Shown one piece after another: positions 42,033 to 50,056 of a stretch of DNA of 64,000 bases. This DNA comes from Actinomycetospora succinea (GTDB taxonomy: Bacteria > Actinomycetota > Actinomycetes > Mycobacteriales > Pseudonocardiaceae): assembly GCF_004363095.1 (NCBI RefSeq), contig NZ_SNYO01000014.1, positions 62,001-126,000 of the forward strand, read 5' to 3'. The position numbers were made by a program, and so were the translations under genes. Within the stretch, counting starts at the first letter, position 1, and every line of letters starts with the position of its first letter. The notes under the pieces were generated by a model. The model saw nothing but the letters and a program-made list of their open reading frames with translations, was not told the origin of the DNA and did no database searches.

Positions 42033-43466
42033 TCAGGTGGGAACGCGTGGTCGTCCGCCGGGTCGGGGTCTTCGGTCGGTGTCGATGAACCAGGGTGGGG
42101 TGAACCAGGGCCGCCTGTTGATCATCTGGATGGTCCAGTGGCCGTGGTGGAGCAGTTGGTGGTGGTGGCGGCAGAGCAGGCACATGTTGTCCAGCGCGGT
42201 CGCGCCGCGGTGCTGGAGCCATTCCTGGATGTGGTGGGCTTCGCAGCGTCGGGGTCGGCGGGTGCAGCCGGGGAAGGCGCAGCCGCCGTCGCGGTGGTTG
42301 AGGGCGCGGCGGATGGCGTCGGGGGCGGTGCGCTGGCTGCGGCCGACGTCGAGGGGTTCTGACTGGGCGCCGAGGACCATGGGGATGATCTCGGCGTCGC
42401 AGGCCCAGCGTCGGACCGTGGCGGCGTCGACGTGGTGGCCGGAGTCCAGGGTGCCGTAGCCGCCCTTGTCCTGGAGGGCTTCGCAGAGCCAGCGGTGGTC
42501 GATGGTGATGGTGAGCAGGGCGCGGCCCGGTCGCTCGGTCCATCCGGAGTTGCCTGACTCGACGCGTCGCGGCTCGGGGATCAACGCCGGCGGCGCGTCG
42601 CCGCCCGCCTCGTCGTCCGCGTCGGCGGCGTCGGGAGCATCTGGCTCGTTGTCGCTCGCCTCGCTGTCGTCACCGGCCGGCTCGGACGGACTGCCGGCCG
42701 GGTCGGGGTCGTCGTGTTCCTTGCGGGCGTCGGTGGCGAGGCCGCGGGGTCCGCGGGCGTCGTGGGTGAGGTCCTTGAAGGCGTCGGCCTGGCGCCGTTC
42801 GAGGGAGCGTTCGTCGTCGGCGCCGGCTCGCGCGGAGAGCACCCCGAACACCTCGACGGTGGCTTCGGCGTCGAGCGGGTCGTGCAGGGTGCCCTTGAAG
42901 GTCAGCGAGCCGTCCTTGCGGCGCAGGAACCGCAGTTCGTCGCGGGTGTTCTCGCCCTCGGGTGGGGCGGCGCCGTCGGGGTCGTAGCCGTCGACGAAGG
43001 CCTTGGCGAGCTTGCGCAGCATCTGCGGTGGCAGCTCCTGCGCCTTCTCCGCGAGGGTCGCCTCCACCCCGGCCAGCTCATCGGGTGGTGGCGGCGTCGA
43101 GAGCCCCGACAGGTGCTCCATCGTCTCCCGGATGATCTTGACGTGCGCCGGGTCGATCACCCCCGCCGCCAGCGCCGCCCCGGTGCCGGGCAGCCGGGCG
43201 GGCAGCGCCTCACCCAGCAGCGAGCGTCGGGCACACAGGTCCACGGCCTCGGCCACCAGTCGCTTGGCGTCGGCGAAGTCGAGGTTGTCGCGGTCGGCGA
43301 TCAGCGACTCGGTGGAGCGGTAGCCGCCGTTCACTGCGGTGCCGAGGTCGGCGATCCGCGCGATGGCTTCGAGGCGGCGGAAGTAGGCGGCGCGTTGAGC
43401 GATCATCTCGGCGCGGGCGGACTCGAGCGCTTCGCGCTCGCCCTGCCCGGCCTGGTATTCGCTCAT
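42033..43466 (-). CDS. HNH endonuclease, DUF222/13E12 repeat family
   Basis: A 477-residue protein from the ATG at 43466 (a TTG at 43496 is less likely). The N-terminal DUF222 domain covers about residues 20-230, with YRSTESLIADRDNLDFADA and ARLPGTGAALAAGVIDPAHV. A long Asp/Glu/Pro-rich linker follows (about 245-305). The HNH domain is C-terminal: CAFPGCTRRPRRCEAHHIQEW and LLCRHHHQLLHHG. This family is numerous in actinobacteria, and the Mycobacterium members are 13E12 repeat proteins. Function is unsettled; DNA damage or mobile-element links are known. Confidence 0.92.
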   Translation of the reverse strand: MSEYQAGQGEREALESARAEMIAQRAAYFRRLEAIARIADLGTAVNGGYRSTESLIADRDNLDFADAKRLVAEAVDLCARRSLLGEALPARLPGTGAALAAGVIDPAHVKIIRETMEHLSGLSTPPPPDELAGVEATLAEKAQELPPQMLRKLAKAFVDGYDPDGAAPPEGENTRDELRFLRRKDGSLTFKGTLHDPLDAEATVEVFGVLSARAGADDERSLERRQADAFKDLTHDARGPRGLATDARKEHDDPDPAGSPSEPAGDDSEASDNEPDAPDAADADDEAGGDAPPALIPEPRRVESGNSGWTERPGRALLTITIDHRWLCEALQDKGGYGTLDSGHHVDAATVRRWACDAEIIPMVLGAQSEPLDVGRSQRTAPDAIRRALNHRDGGCAFPGCTRRPRRCEAHHIQEWLQHRGATALDNMCLLCRHHHQLLHHGHWTIQMINRRPWFTPPWFIDTDRRPRPGGRPRVPT

Positions 43467-43474
43467 GTGTTCGA
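43459..43474 (-). promoter_or_regulatory. Degenerate SOS-box-like site overlapping HNH start codon
   Basis: On the minus strand TCGAAC-ACAT-GAGCGA matches the actinobacterial LexA consensus TCGAAC-N4-GTTCGA perfectly in the left half and at four of six places in the right half. The right half is limited by the start codon and second codons it overlaps. LexA sites before 13E12-family genes are known in Mycobacterium tuberculosis. Confidence 0.4.
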
Positions 43475-43552
43475 ATATAGACCCGACCCCCGACAACGCC
43501 GGGCCGGTTTCGCCGAGATCGCCTCAGCGGAAGTCGCGACCCGCCGGTGACC

Positions 43553-43771
43553 TCAGTGGCAGGGGAAGCCGAGGAAGTGCCGCGCGTCGTGCACGAGCTC
43601 GTGGATCACCGAGCTGTCGCCGAACAGCGAGGTGGCGCCCTGGTCGATCCCGATGAAGTAGTAGAGCACCAGGCCGACCACGAGGGCGCTGAGCAGCCAC
43701 GGCAGGGTCTCGGACGCCGGGACGGCGACCGCGGCGGTCCGGGTCTTCGCGGTGGCGACACCAGAGGTCAC
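43553..43771 (-). CDS. cbtB: CbtB-type cobalt transport subunit
   Basis: A 72-residue protein starting at the GTG at 43771 (GAGGAG upstream). One membrane helix around LPWLLSALVVGLVLYYFIG is followed by the CbtB signature FGDSSVIHELVHDARHFLGFPCH with a His-rich C-terminus that is thought to bind cobalt. CbtB normally pairs with the multi-helix CbtA, which is absent from this neighbourhood. It follows the FhuF-like gene by 93 bases, and a cobalt-type nitrile hydratase operon lies about 1 kb away on the other strand. Confidence 0.88.
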   Translation of the reverse strand: MTSGVATAKTRTAAVAVPASETLPWLLSALVVGLVLYYFIGIDQGATSLFGDSSVIHELVHDARHFLGFPCH

Positions 43772-43864
43772 GGGGAACTCCTCGGGGCAGGTGGCGTGTG
43801 GTCGGCGTGAACGAGCAAACCGGGTCACCGGCAACAGGTCAACAGGTGACGACGTTTCGGACCG

Positions 43865-44611
43865 TCACGTTTCCGCGCGCCGGCGGACGAAGGCGGCCAC
43901 GGCGTCGGTGAAGGAGCGGCGCCGCTCGTCCTCCGGGAGCACCGGGCACGTGGCGCAGTAGGACGGCCCGCGCGCCCGGTTGCGGGCGGTCCGGAAGGCC
44001 AGGCAGCAGGTCCGGCGGTCCGCGTAGAGCCACGGCTCGCCGTCGACCGGCACGGCCTCGACGCGGACGAGGTCGGTCAGCCCGGCGTCCGCGAGCACGC
44101 GGCGGGCGTCGTCGAGGTGGCGCGCGTGGTCGGGTGCGGGCCAGGACAGGTGCAGGAACGCGACGGTGACGGCGTGCGCGATCGCGCCGGAGAGCACGCG
44201 GTGCCCCGCGCGGGTGCGGCGGTGCAGCACTTCGACGACGGGCACGAGGCCGGCCACGACCGAGTCGCCGGGAGCGTCCGTGAACGCCACCTCCCGCGCC
44301 CGGCCCGCGTCGAGGCGGACGTGGACGGAGTCGGGGTCGGTCGCCACCGAGCGCCCCGTCAGGACGCGGGAGGCGATCGCCGACGGCACCACCCGCTGGG
44401 CGTAGCCCTCGAGGAGCAGTGAGGCGGCGACCGCGTCGGAGTCGGCACCCACGCCGTCCCGCACCGCCGCCAGCGTCGCGTCGAGGCCCGCGCCGAACAG
44501 GTGCGACGCCGGGGTCCAGCCGGGCGAGGTCGGTGTCCCGACCCACGCGCGGAAGCGATCGCCGGGCGCGTCACGGCCGGCGACCAGGATCTCCAGCCCG
44601 TCGTCCGGCAC
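43865..44611 (-). CDS. FhuF-like (2Fe-2S) siderophore-iron reductase family protein
   Basis: A 248-residue protein whose C-terminus has the FhuF cysteine cluster: RRTCCLAF, then 12 residues later YCATCP, giving Cys-Cys...Cys-x2-Cys for one [2Fe-2S] centre. The rest is a variable, Ala/Val-rich substrate domain. Family members reduce ferric siderophores in the cytosol. Here the neighbours are CbtB on the same strand and the amidase/nitrile hydratase operon divergently, so a link to metal handling is suggestive only. Confidence 0.8.
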   Translation of the reverse strand: MPDDGLEILVAGRDAPGDRFRAWVGTPTSPGWTPASHLFGAGLDATLAAVRDGVGADSDAVAASLLLEGYAQRVVPSAIASRVLTGRSVATDPDSVHVRLDAGRAREVAFTDAPGDSVVAGLVPVVEVLHRRTRAGHRVLSGAIAHAVTVAFLHLSWPAPDHARHLDDARRVLADAGLTDLVRVEAVPVDGEPWLYADRRTCCLAFRTARNRARGPSYCATCPVLPEDERRRSFTDAVAAFVRRRAET

Positions 44612-44665
44612 CGGCCCAGGCTAGGGGGACGGGTCGAACGGATCATGTGAACGCGTCAGCGGGCG

Positions 44666-44694
44666 TTGACCGATGGCGGGGTCGTTCCTACTGT
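44666..44694 (+). promoter_or_regulatory. Likely sigma-70-type promoter of the amidase/nitrile hydratase operon
   Basis: TTGACC (44666-44671) and TACTGT (44689-44694) are separated by 17 bases, a near-ideal -35/-10 pair, 35 bases upstream of the amidase ATG. It faces the operon and lies in the 117-base divergent region with the FhuF-like gene. Confidence 0.6.
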
Positions 44695-44728
44695 TCGTGA
44701 GACCCACGACACATCTCGAGGAGCTCCC

Positions 44729-46288
44729 ATGCCGCCTCTGCCCGAGCCGGACCACGACGCGCTGACGGCGGTCTCCGCCGGCTACGGGCTCGGGCTCTCG
44801 GCCGACGAGATCGGCGAGTACCACCCCGCGGTCACCGGGCTGCTGGGGTCGTGGGACGTCGTCGCCGAGCTCTACGAGGCCGAGGCGCCGGCGGTCCCGG
44901 AGCGCGCCTGGTCGCGGCCCGACCGACCCGACAACCCGTACAACGCCTGGTACGTGCAGACGTCGATCACCGAGTCGTCCTCCGGCCCGCTCGCCGGCCG
45001 CACGGTCGCGATCAAGGACAACACCGCGGTGGCCGGGGTCCCGATGACCAACGGCTCGGACACCGTCCAGGGCTTCGTCCCGAGCACCGACGCGACGATC
45101 GTGCGCCGCCTGCTCGACGCGGGCGCGACGATCGCGGGCAAGGCCGTGTGCGAGGACCTGTGCTTCGCCGGCGCCTCGATCACCGCGAACACCGGCGACG
45201 TCGAGAACCCCTGGGACCCGAGCCGGACCGCGGGCGGGTCGTCGAGCGGCAGCGGCGCGCTGGTCGCGGCGGGCCTGGTGGACATGGCCACGGGCGGCGA
45301 CCAGGGCGGCTCGATCCGCATCCCGGCCGCGAACTGCGGGCTCGTCGGGCACAAGCCGACCTGGGGCCTGGTGCCCTACACCGGCGCGTTCCCCATCGAG
45401 TTCACGATCGACCACGTCGGCCCGATCACCCGCACCGTCGGCGACGCCGCGCTCATGCTCCAGGTGATCGCCGGGCTCGACGGCCACGACCCCCGCCAGC
45501 CCGCCGACCTCCGGCCCGACGACTACCTCGGCGCGCTGGCGCAGGGTGCCCGCGGCCTGCGGGTGGGCGTGCTGGGCGAGGGGTTCGGGCTCGCCGAGTC
45601 CGAGCCGGAGGTCGACGACACGGTCCGCGCCGCGACGCGCGCGCTGGCCGACGCCGGCCTCGACGTCCGCGACGTGTCGGTGCCCTGGCACCTGCACGGG
45701 CCCAAGATCTGGGACGTCATCGCCACCGAGGGTGCGACGTCCCAGATGATCGAGACGTCCGGGTACGGCCTGAACTGGAAGGGGCTCTACGACCCGGAGC
45801 TGATGCACCACTACGGCGCGCAGTGGGCCGCCGACCCGACCGCGTTCTCCCGCACCGTGAAGTTCGTGCTGCTCGCGGGCCGCTACAGCCTCGACACCAC
45901 CCACGGCCGGCACTACGCGATGGCCCGCAACCTCGCGCCGAAGCTCGCCGCCGCCTACGACGCGGCGCTCGCCGACGTCGACGTGCTGGTGCTGCCGACC
46001 CTGCCGCAGCGGGCGACGGTGCGCCCCGACCGCGACGGTCCCGTCGTCGAGACGCTGGGCCGCGCGCTGGAGATGCTGGCCAACACCGCGCCGTTCGACG
46101 TCACCGGCCACCCGGCGTGCTCGGTGCCCGCAGGCCTCGCCGGCGGGCTGCCCGTCGGGATGATGATCGTCGGGCGCCAGTTCGACGACGCGACCGTCCT
46201 GCGCGTCGCCCACGCCTTCGAGGAGGCCGTCGGCGGCTTCCCCGCCCCGGCCGGCGCACCCGCCGCGGCCCCTGTTCCCACGGCCTGA
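44729..46288 (+). CDS. Amidase of the nitrile hydratase pathway (amidase signature family)
   Basis: A 519-residue amidase. Numbered from the ATG at 44729, which follows GAGGAG, the Ser-cisSer-Lys triad is Lys96 (VAIKDN), Ser171 (AGGSSSGSG) and Ser195 (QGGSIRIPA). These are the same numbers as in the characterised Rhodococcus N-771 amidase, which strongly supports both start and family. It hydrolyses amides formed by nitrile hydratase to acid and ammonia. An extended N-terminal dimerisation part of about 80 residues is present. The nitrile hydratase beta gene begins 25 bases downstream. Confidence 0.95.
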   Translation: MPPLPEPDHDALTAVSAGYGLGLSADEIGEYHPAVTGLLGSWDVVAELYEAEAPAVPERAWSRPDRPDNPYNAWYVQTSITESSSGPLAGRTVAIKDNTAVAGVPMTNGSDTVQGFVPSTDATIVRRLLDAGATIAGKAVCEDLCFAGASITANTGDVENPWDPSRTAGGSSSGSGALVAAGLVDMATGGDQGGSIRIPAANCGLVGHKPTWGLVPYTGAFPIEFTIDHVGPITRTVGDAALMLQVIAGLDGHDPRQPADLRPDDYLGALAQGARGLRVGVLGEGFGLAESEPEVDDTVRAATRALADAGLDVRDVSVPWHLHGPKIWDVIATEGATSQMIETSGYGLNWKGLYDPELMHHYGAQWAADPTAFSRTVKFVLLAGRYSLDTTHGRHYAMARNLAPKLAAAYDAALADVDVLVLPTLPQRATVRPDRDGPVVETLGRALEMLANTAPFDVTGHPACSVPAGLAGGLPVGMMIVGRQFDDATVLRVAHAFEEAVGGFPAPAGAPAAAPVPTA

Positions 46289-46313
46289 TCCGTCACCAGC
46301 GAACGGAGACCCG

Positions 46314-47006
46314 ATGAACGGCATCCACGACCTCGGCGGCCGCGACGGGCTCGGCCCGATCAACCCGACGCCCGCCGAGCCGGTGTGGAAGGCGGAGTGG
46401 GAGAAGCACGCCCACACCTTCTTCCCGCTCGCGTTCAGGGCCGGCTTCTTCGGCGTCGACCAGTTCCGGTTCGGCATGGAGCAGATCGAGCCGGTCGAGT
46501 ACCTGACCTCGACGTACTACGAGCACTGGGTCCACTCGGTGGTCCACCACGGCGTGCGGCACGGCCAGCTCGACCCCACCGAGATCGAGAAGCGCACGCA
46601 GTACTACCTGGAGAACCCCGACGCGCCGCTGCCGGAGGGCAAGGACCCCGAGGGTGAGCTGGTCGCGTTCCTCGAGGCCGTCATCCCGGCCGGTGCTCCC
46701 GCCGGTCGCGACACCGGCAAGAAGGCGAAGTTCGCCGTCGGCGACCGCGTCACCGTCGTCGCCGACGCCCCCAAGGGCCACACCCGGAGGGCGGGCTACA
46801 TCCGCGGCAAGACCGGGGTCATCGACCTCGCCCACGGCGAGATGATCTACCCGGACACCGCGGGCAACGACCGGGGCGAGGCGCCCGAGCACGTCTACAC
46901 CGTCCGCTTCACCAACGAGGAGCTCTGGGGCGCCGAGGAGGCCGAGCCGAACGGCTCGGTGACCTTCGACGTCTGGGAGCCCTACATCGTCCCCGCGAAG
47001 AGCTGA
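46314..47006 (+). CDS. nthB: Nitrile hydratase beta subunit
   Basis: A 230-residue beta subunit. The conserved opening [35 protein letters not shown] and [19 protein letters not shown] (SH3-like barrel of the C-terminal half) are all present. It forms the alpha/beta heterodimer that hydrates nitriles to amides in the cytosol. The order beta then alpha is that of cobalt enzymes (Pseudonocardia thermophila, Rhodococcus J1). It lies 25 bases after the amidase and 13 before the alpha subunit. Confidence 0.97.
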   Translation: MNGIHDLGGRDGLGPINPTPAEPVWKAEWEKHAHTFFPLAFRAGFFGVDQFRFGMEQIEPVEYLTSTYYEHWVHSVVHHGVRHGQLDPTEIEKRTQYYLENPDAPLPEGKDPEGELVAFLEAVIPAGAPAGRDTGKKAKFAVGDRVTVVADAPKGHTRRAGYIRGKTGVIDLAHGEMIYPDTAGNDRGEAPEHVYTVRFTNEELWGAEEAEPNGSVTFDVWEPYIVPAKS

Positions 47007-47019
47007 GGAGCGCCGACCC

Positions 47020-47622
47020 ATGAGCGCACCCGAGAGGGCCACCCAGGCGGAGATCGCCGCCCGGGTCAAGGCCATCGAGTCCATCATGATCGAGAAGGGC
47101 CTGATGACCACCGAGGCGGTGGACCGGCTCGCGGAGATCTACGAGAACGAGGTCGGCCCGCAGCTCGGCGCGAAGGTCGTCGCGAAGGCCTGGACCGACC
47201 CCGACTTCAGGAAGCGGCTGCTCGCGAACGCCACCGAGGCCTGCGCGGAGCTGGGCATCGGCGGACTGCAGGGCGAGGACATGGTCGCCGTCGAGGACAC
47301 CGACGACATCCACCACGTCATCGTCTGCACGCTGTGCTCCTGCTACCCGTGGCCGGTCCTGGGCCTGCCGCCGAACTGGTACAAGATGCCGCAGTACCGG
47401 GCGAGCCTGGTCCGCGCGCCGCGCCGGGTACTGCGCGAGGAGTTCGGCTACGACGTGCCCGAGTCGGTCGAGATCCGCGTGTGGGACTCCAGCTCGGAGC
47501 TGCGCTACTGGGTGCTGCCGCAGCGCCCGGCGGGCACGGACCGCATGACCGAGGACGAGCTGGCGGCGCTGGTCACCCGCGACTCGATGATCGGCGTGGG
47601 GCCGACGAAGGCCGCGGCGTGA
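47020..47622 (+). CDS. nthA: Nitrile hydratase alpha subunit, cobalt type
   Basis: A 200-residue alpha subunit with the metal-binding loop [17 protein letters not shown]. The ligands are Cys103, Cys106, Ser107 and Cys108. Thr104 and Tyr109 are the residues found in cobalt enzymes, whereas iron enzymes have Ser and Thr there. In relatives two of the cysteines are oxidised to sulfinic and sulfenic acids. The sequence continues to the usual length. The activator gene overlaps the stop by four bases (GTGA). Confidence 0.97.
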   Translation: MSAPERATQAEIAARVKAIESIMIEKGLMTTEAVDRLAEIYENEVGPQLGAKVVAKAWTDPDFRKRLLANATEACAELGIGGLQGEDMVAVEDTDDIHHVIVCTLCSCYPWPVLGLPPNWYKMPQYRASLVRAPRRVLREEFGYDVPESVEIRVWDSSSELRYWVLPQRPAGTDRMTEDELAALVTRDSMIGVGPTKAAA

Positions 47623-48038
47623 GCTCGCCCCTCCGGGAGGAGAGCGAGCTCGGCGAGGCCCGCCGGCGCGTCGAGTCGCTGGTCGCGGGCACGCCGGGCG
47701 GTGACGGCGAGGCGTCGTTCCGCGAGCCGTGGGAGCTGCGCGCCTTCTCCCTCGCGGTCGCGGCGTACCACGCCGGCCAGTACGAGTGGTCGGAGTTCCA
47801 GCTCTCGCTCATCGCGTCGATCCGGCGGTGGGAGGCCGACGGCGCCGACGAGGCGGAGGCGCCGTGGAGCTATTACGAGCACTGGCTGACGGCGCTCGAG
47901 ACGGTGCTCGCCGGCAACGGGCTGCTCTCCGAGGCCGACCTGGACGAGCGCACCCGCGCGGTCCTCGCGACCCCGCGCAACGCGAACCACCACGAGGCGC
48001 ACCGGGAGCCGGTGGCGATCGACCCGGCGGTGCGCTGA
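47619..48038 (+). CDS. Nitrile hydratase activator / maturation protein (NhlE, P14K-like)
   Basis: A 139-residue accessory protein. Its part [27 protein letters not shown] and [22 protein letters not shown] resemble the N-terminal half of the beta subunit ([20 protein letters not shown]). This is expected for the cobalt-type activator that carries apo-alpha and inserts cobalt by subunit swapping. The GTG start overlaps the alpha stop by four bases. It converges on the small gene at 48046. Confidence 0.9.
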   Translation: MSSPLREESELGEARRRVESLVAGTPGGDGEASFREPWELRAFSLAVAAYHAGQYEWSEFQLSLIASIRRWEADGADEAEAPWSYYEHWLTALETVLAGNGLLSEADLDERTRAVLATPRNANHHEAHREPVAIDPAVR

Positions 48039-48045
48039 CCGGCCC

Positions 48046-48453
48046 TCAGGCCAGCATGACGTCCAGGGGCGGCGGGCCCTGCCCGTTCCACGCCCACGCC
48101 AGCGTCGCCCGGACCCCGTCGCACCAGCCCGGACGGGCGGCGAGGTCCGGGACGAAGCGGTCGTCGTGCTGCGCCGCGCGCCACTCGTCCTCGATCGTCC
48201 CCGGGTAGGCGACGCACGCCCGCAGCGTCACCGGTGAGCGCACCTGACCCCCGCAGAGCGCCGTGCGCGAGGGGATCGCCGCGAGCCACCGGCAGGTGTG
48301 CGCCACGGCGTCGGCGTAGCCGTCGGGCTCGCGCCGTCCCGCCTCGTCCCAGACCGCGAGGAACTCCGCCTGCGGGACCCGGACGTTCGCCGCCCGGATT
48401 CGGGACTGGGTCGGGGCCACGGCTCCAGGGTGAACCGCGCACGCCGGGACCAC
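48046..48453 (-). CDS. Hypothetical protein
   Basis: A protein of up to 135 residues; the start is uncertain, since GTG at 48453 or 48420 are both possible. I recognise no family. The body reads VPQAEFLAVWDEAGRREPDGYADAV and TCRWLAAIPSRTALCGGQVRSP, and is followed by YPGTIEDEWRAAQHDDRF; it has four or five cysteines and two Trp-rich parts. The pattern resembles conserved actinobacterial small cytosolic proteins. It converges on the nitrile hydratase activator with a gap of seven bases, and is divergent from the GT-C-like gene. Confidence 0.6.
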   Translation of the reverse strand: MVPACAVHPGAVAPTQSRIRAANVRVPQAEFLAVWDEAGRREPDGYADAVAHTCRWLAAIPSRTALCGGQVRSPVTLRACVAYPGTIEDEWRAAQHDDRFVPDLAARPGWCDGVRATLAWAWNGQGPPPLDVMLA

Positions 48454-48512
48454 CAGGGCCCGCCGCGTGACCCTGACGAGTGATCCAGATCTTGGTGCGG
48501 GAAGCTCCTGCG

Positions 48513-50027
48513 ATGAGCACGACCGCGGTGCGAGGCGTTGTCCCGACCGACGGCGCCGCGGCGTCCCGCTACCCGTGGCGAGAGGCCGCCGCGGCGGCCG
48601 CCGTCGGCGCGGTCACCGGTGCCGTCGTGTTCTTCCTCGTGCACCGGGCCATCGCCGACGACGCGCTGATCTCGGTCAGCTACGCCCGCACGCTCGCCGA
48701 GTCCGGCACCTGGGGCGTGGCCCCGGGGCTGACGTCCAACTCGCAGACGTCGCCGCTCAACGTGTGGCTGCTCGCCGGTGGGACGCTGCTCATCGACCGG
48801 CCGATCATCGTGGTCGGCCTGCTGCTGTGCGCCTGCCTGGCGGCCGCCGGCTGGCTGGCCTGCGACCTCGCCCGGCGGGTGGGGGTGCACCCGGCGGCCG
48901 GGGTGCTGGCCGTCGCGCTGATCGGCACCTCGCCGGTGCTGGCGTCGACCGTCGGGCTGGAGGCGCACCTGACGATCGTGGCGCTGCTGGCCGTCGCGAC
49001 GCTCGCGGTGCAGGGCCGGGTGGCGTGGACCGGTGTGGCGTGCGGGCTGGCGGTGCTCGCCCGCCCCGATCTCGCGGTCGCGGCCGGCGTGCTCGCGCTG
49101 CTCGTGCTGGTCGGGTCCGGCAGCGTTGCCGCGGCGGCGCGGCGGGCGGGGCTGGTCGCCGTCGCGGCGGCGGCGACGGCGCTGCCCTGGCACCTGTTCG
49201 CCTGGCTGCAGCTCGGCGGCGCGGTCCCGGACGCGACGTGGGTGCGCACCGCCGAGGCCGAGGGACCACTCCGCGCGGCGGTGGGGTGGTGGTCCTTCGA
49301 GCCGCGGACGGTCACGGTGAGCGTGCTGCTGGTGCTGGGCGGGACCGTGGGCGCGCTCGTGGCGGCACGCGCCCGGTGTCGCGCGCCGTGGCAGCGGGTG
49401 GTGGTGGCGCTCGCGGCGGCGGGCTGGGCCCACATGGTGGCGCTCGAAGCGATCGGGGCGCCCGGCGCGGGCTGGTACTACGCCCCGATCCTGGGGTGCT
49501 CGGCGGTCGCGGTCGCGCTGACCGTGTGCGCGACCCTCGGCGCGAGGCCGGGCCCGGTCGTGTACCCGGCCGCCGGTCTCGTGCTGGCGGTCGGGGCGCT
49601 GCTCGGGTTCGCCGGTGGTCCGGTGCCGTGGCCGTGGGCGCCGATGATGGCCAACTACGGCAGCGCCACCGACTACGCCGCAGCCGGTCGCGACCTCGCG
49701 ACGCTCACCGGCGGTCAGGCCGTCGTCGGACCCGGTGAGCTCGGCGCGCTGGCGTTCTACTCGACGGTGCCCGTCCTGGACGACCTCTCCGAGCCGGCCC
49801 GCACCGATCTGGTGATGCACGAGCGGACCGACGGCAGCCGCGTCAGGTCGACGCTCCTCGCGTGGAGCACGGCGCACCGCCACTCGCCGCCGCCGATCCG
49901 GACCCGGTGGGCGCTGACCTACGCGGGCGAGCGGGAGGTGTCCGGCGCCGTCGTCCGGGGCTGGCCCGTGTCCTCGACGAAGCGCGGCCCGGACACGCTC
50001 CTGCTCGTCGACACCGCGTCCCGCTGA
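48513..50027 (+). CDS. GT-C-like polytopic membrane protein
   Basis: A protein of about 504 residues from the ATG at 48513. About ten membrane helices cover residues 25-390. The first loop reads ADDALISVSYARTLAESG, close to the DDxx...RYARNL pattern seen in GT-C mannosyl- and arabinofuranosyltransferases such as AftB relatives, and NSQTSPLNVWLL matches the next conserved stretch. A soluble tail of about 110 residues follows. It could add lipid-linked sugars to cell-envelope glycans. No other envelope genes are adjacent. Confidence 0.72.
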   Translation: MSTTAVRGVVPTDGAAASRYPWREAAAAAAVGAVTGAVVFFLVHRAIADDALISVSYARTLAESGTWGVAPGLTSNSQTSPLNVWLLAGGTLLIDRPIIVVGLLLCACLAAAGWLACDLARRVGVHPAAGVLAVALIGTSPVLASTVGLEAHLTIVALLAVATLAVQGRVAWTGVACGLAVLARPDLAVAAGVLALLVLVGSGSVAAAARRAGLVAVAAAATALPWHLFAWLQLGGAVPDATWVRTAEAEGPLRAAVGWWSFEPRTVTVSVLLVLGGTVGALVAARARCRAPWQRVVVALAAAGWAHMVALEAIGAPGAGWYYAPILGCSAVAVALTVCATLGARPGPVVYPAAGLVLAVGALLGFAGGPVPWPWAPMMANYGSATDYAAAGRDLATLTGGQAVVGPGELGALAFYSTVPVLDDLSEPARTDLVMHERTDGSRVRSTLLAWSTAHRHSPPPIRTRWALTYAGEREVSGAVVRGWPVSSTKRGPDTLLLVDTASR

Positions 50028-50056
50028 TCGTCGCGGCGATGGCGCCCTGACGCGGG

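Noticed and set aside
43467-43496. TTG start for the HNH protein
   Set aside because: It would add ten residues outside the usual family start; the ATG at 43466 fits better and matches the SOS-like site position.
43772-43864. Possible cobalamin riboswitch before cbtB (GCCACCTG resembles the B12 box)
   Set aside because: The gap is only 93 bases, too short for a full cobalamin riboswitch, and the box differs from GCCACTG. I cannot support it.
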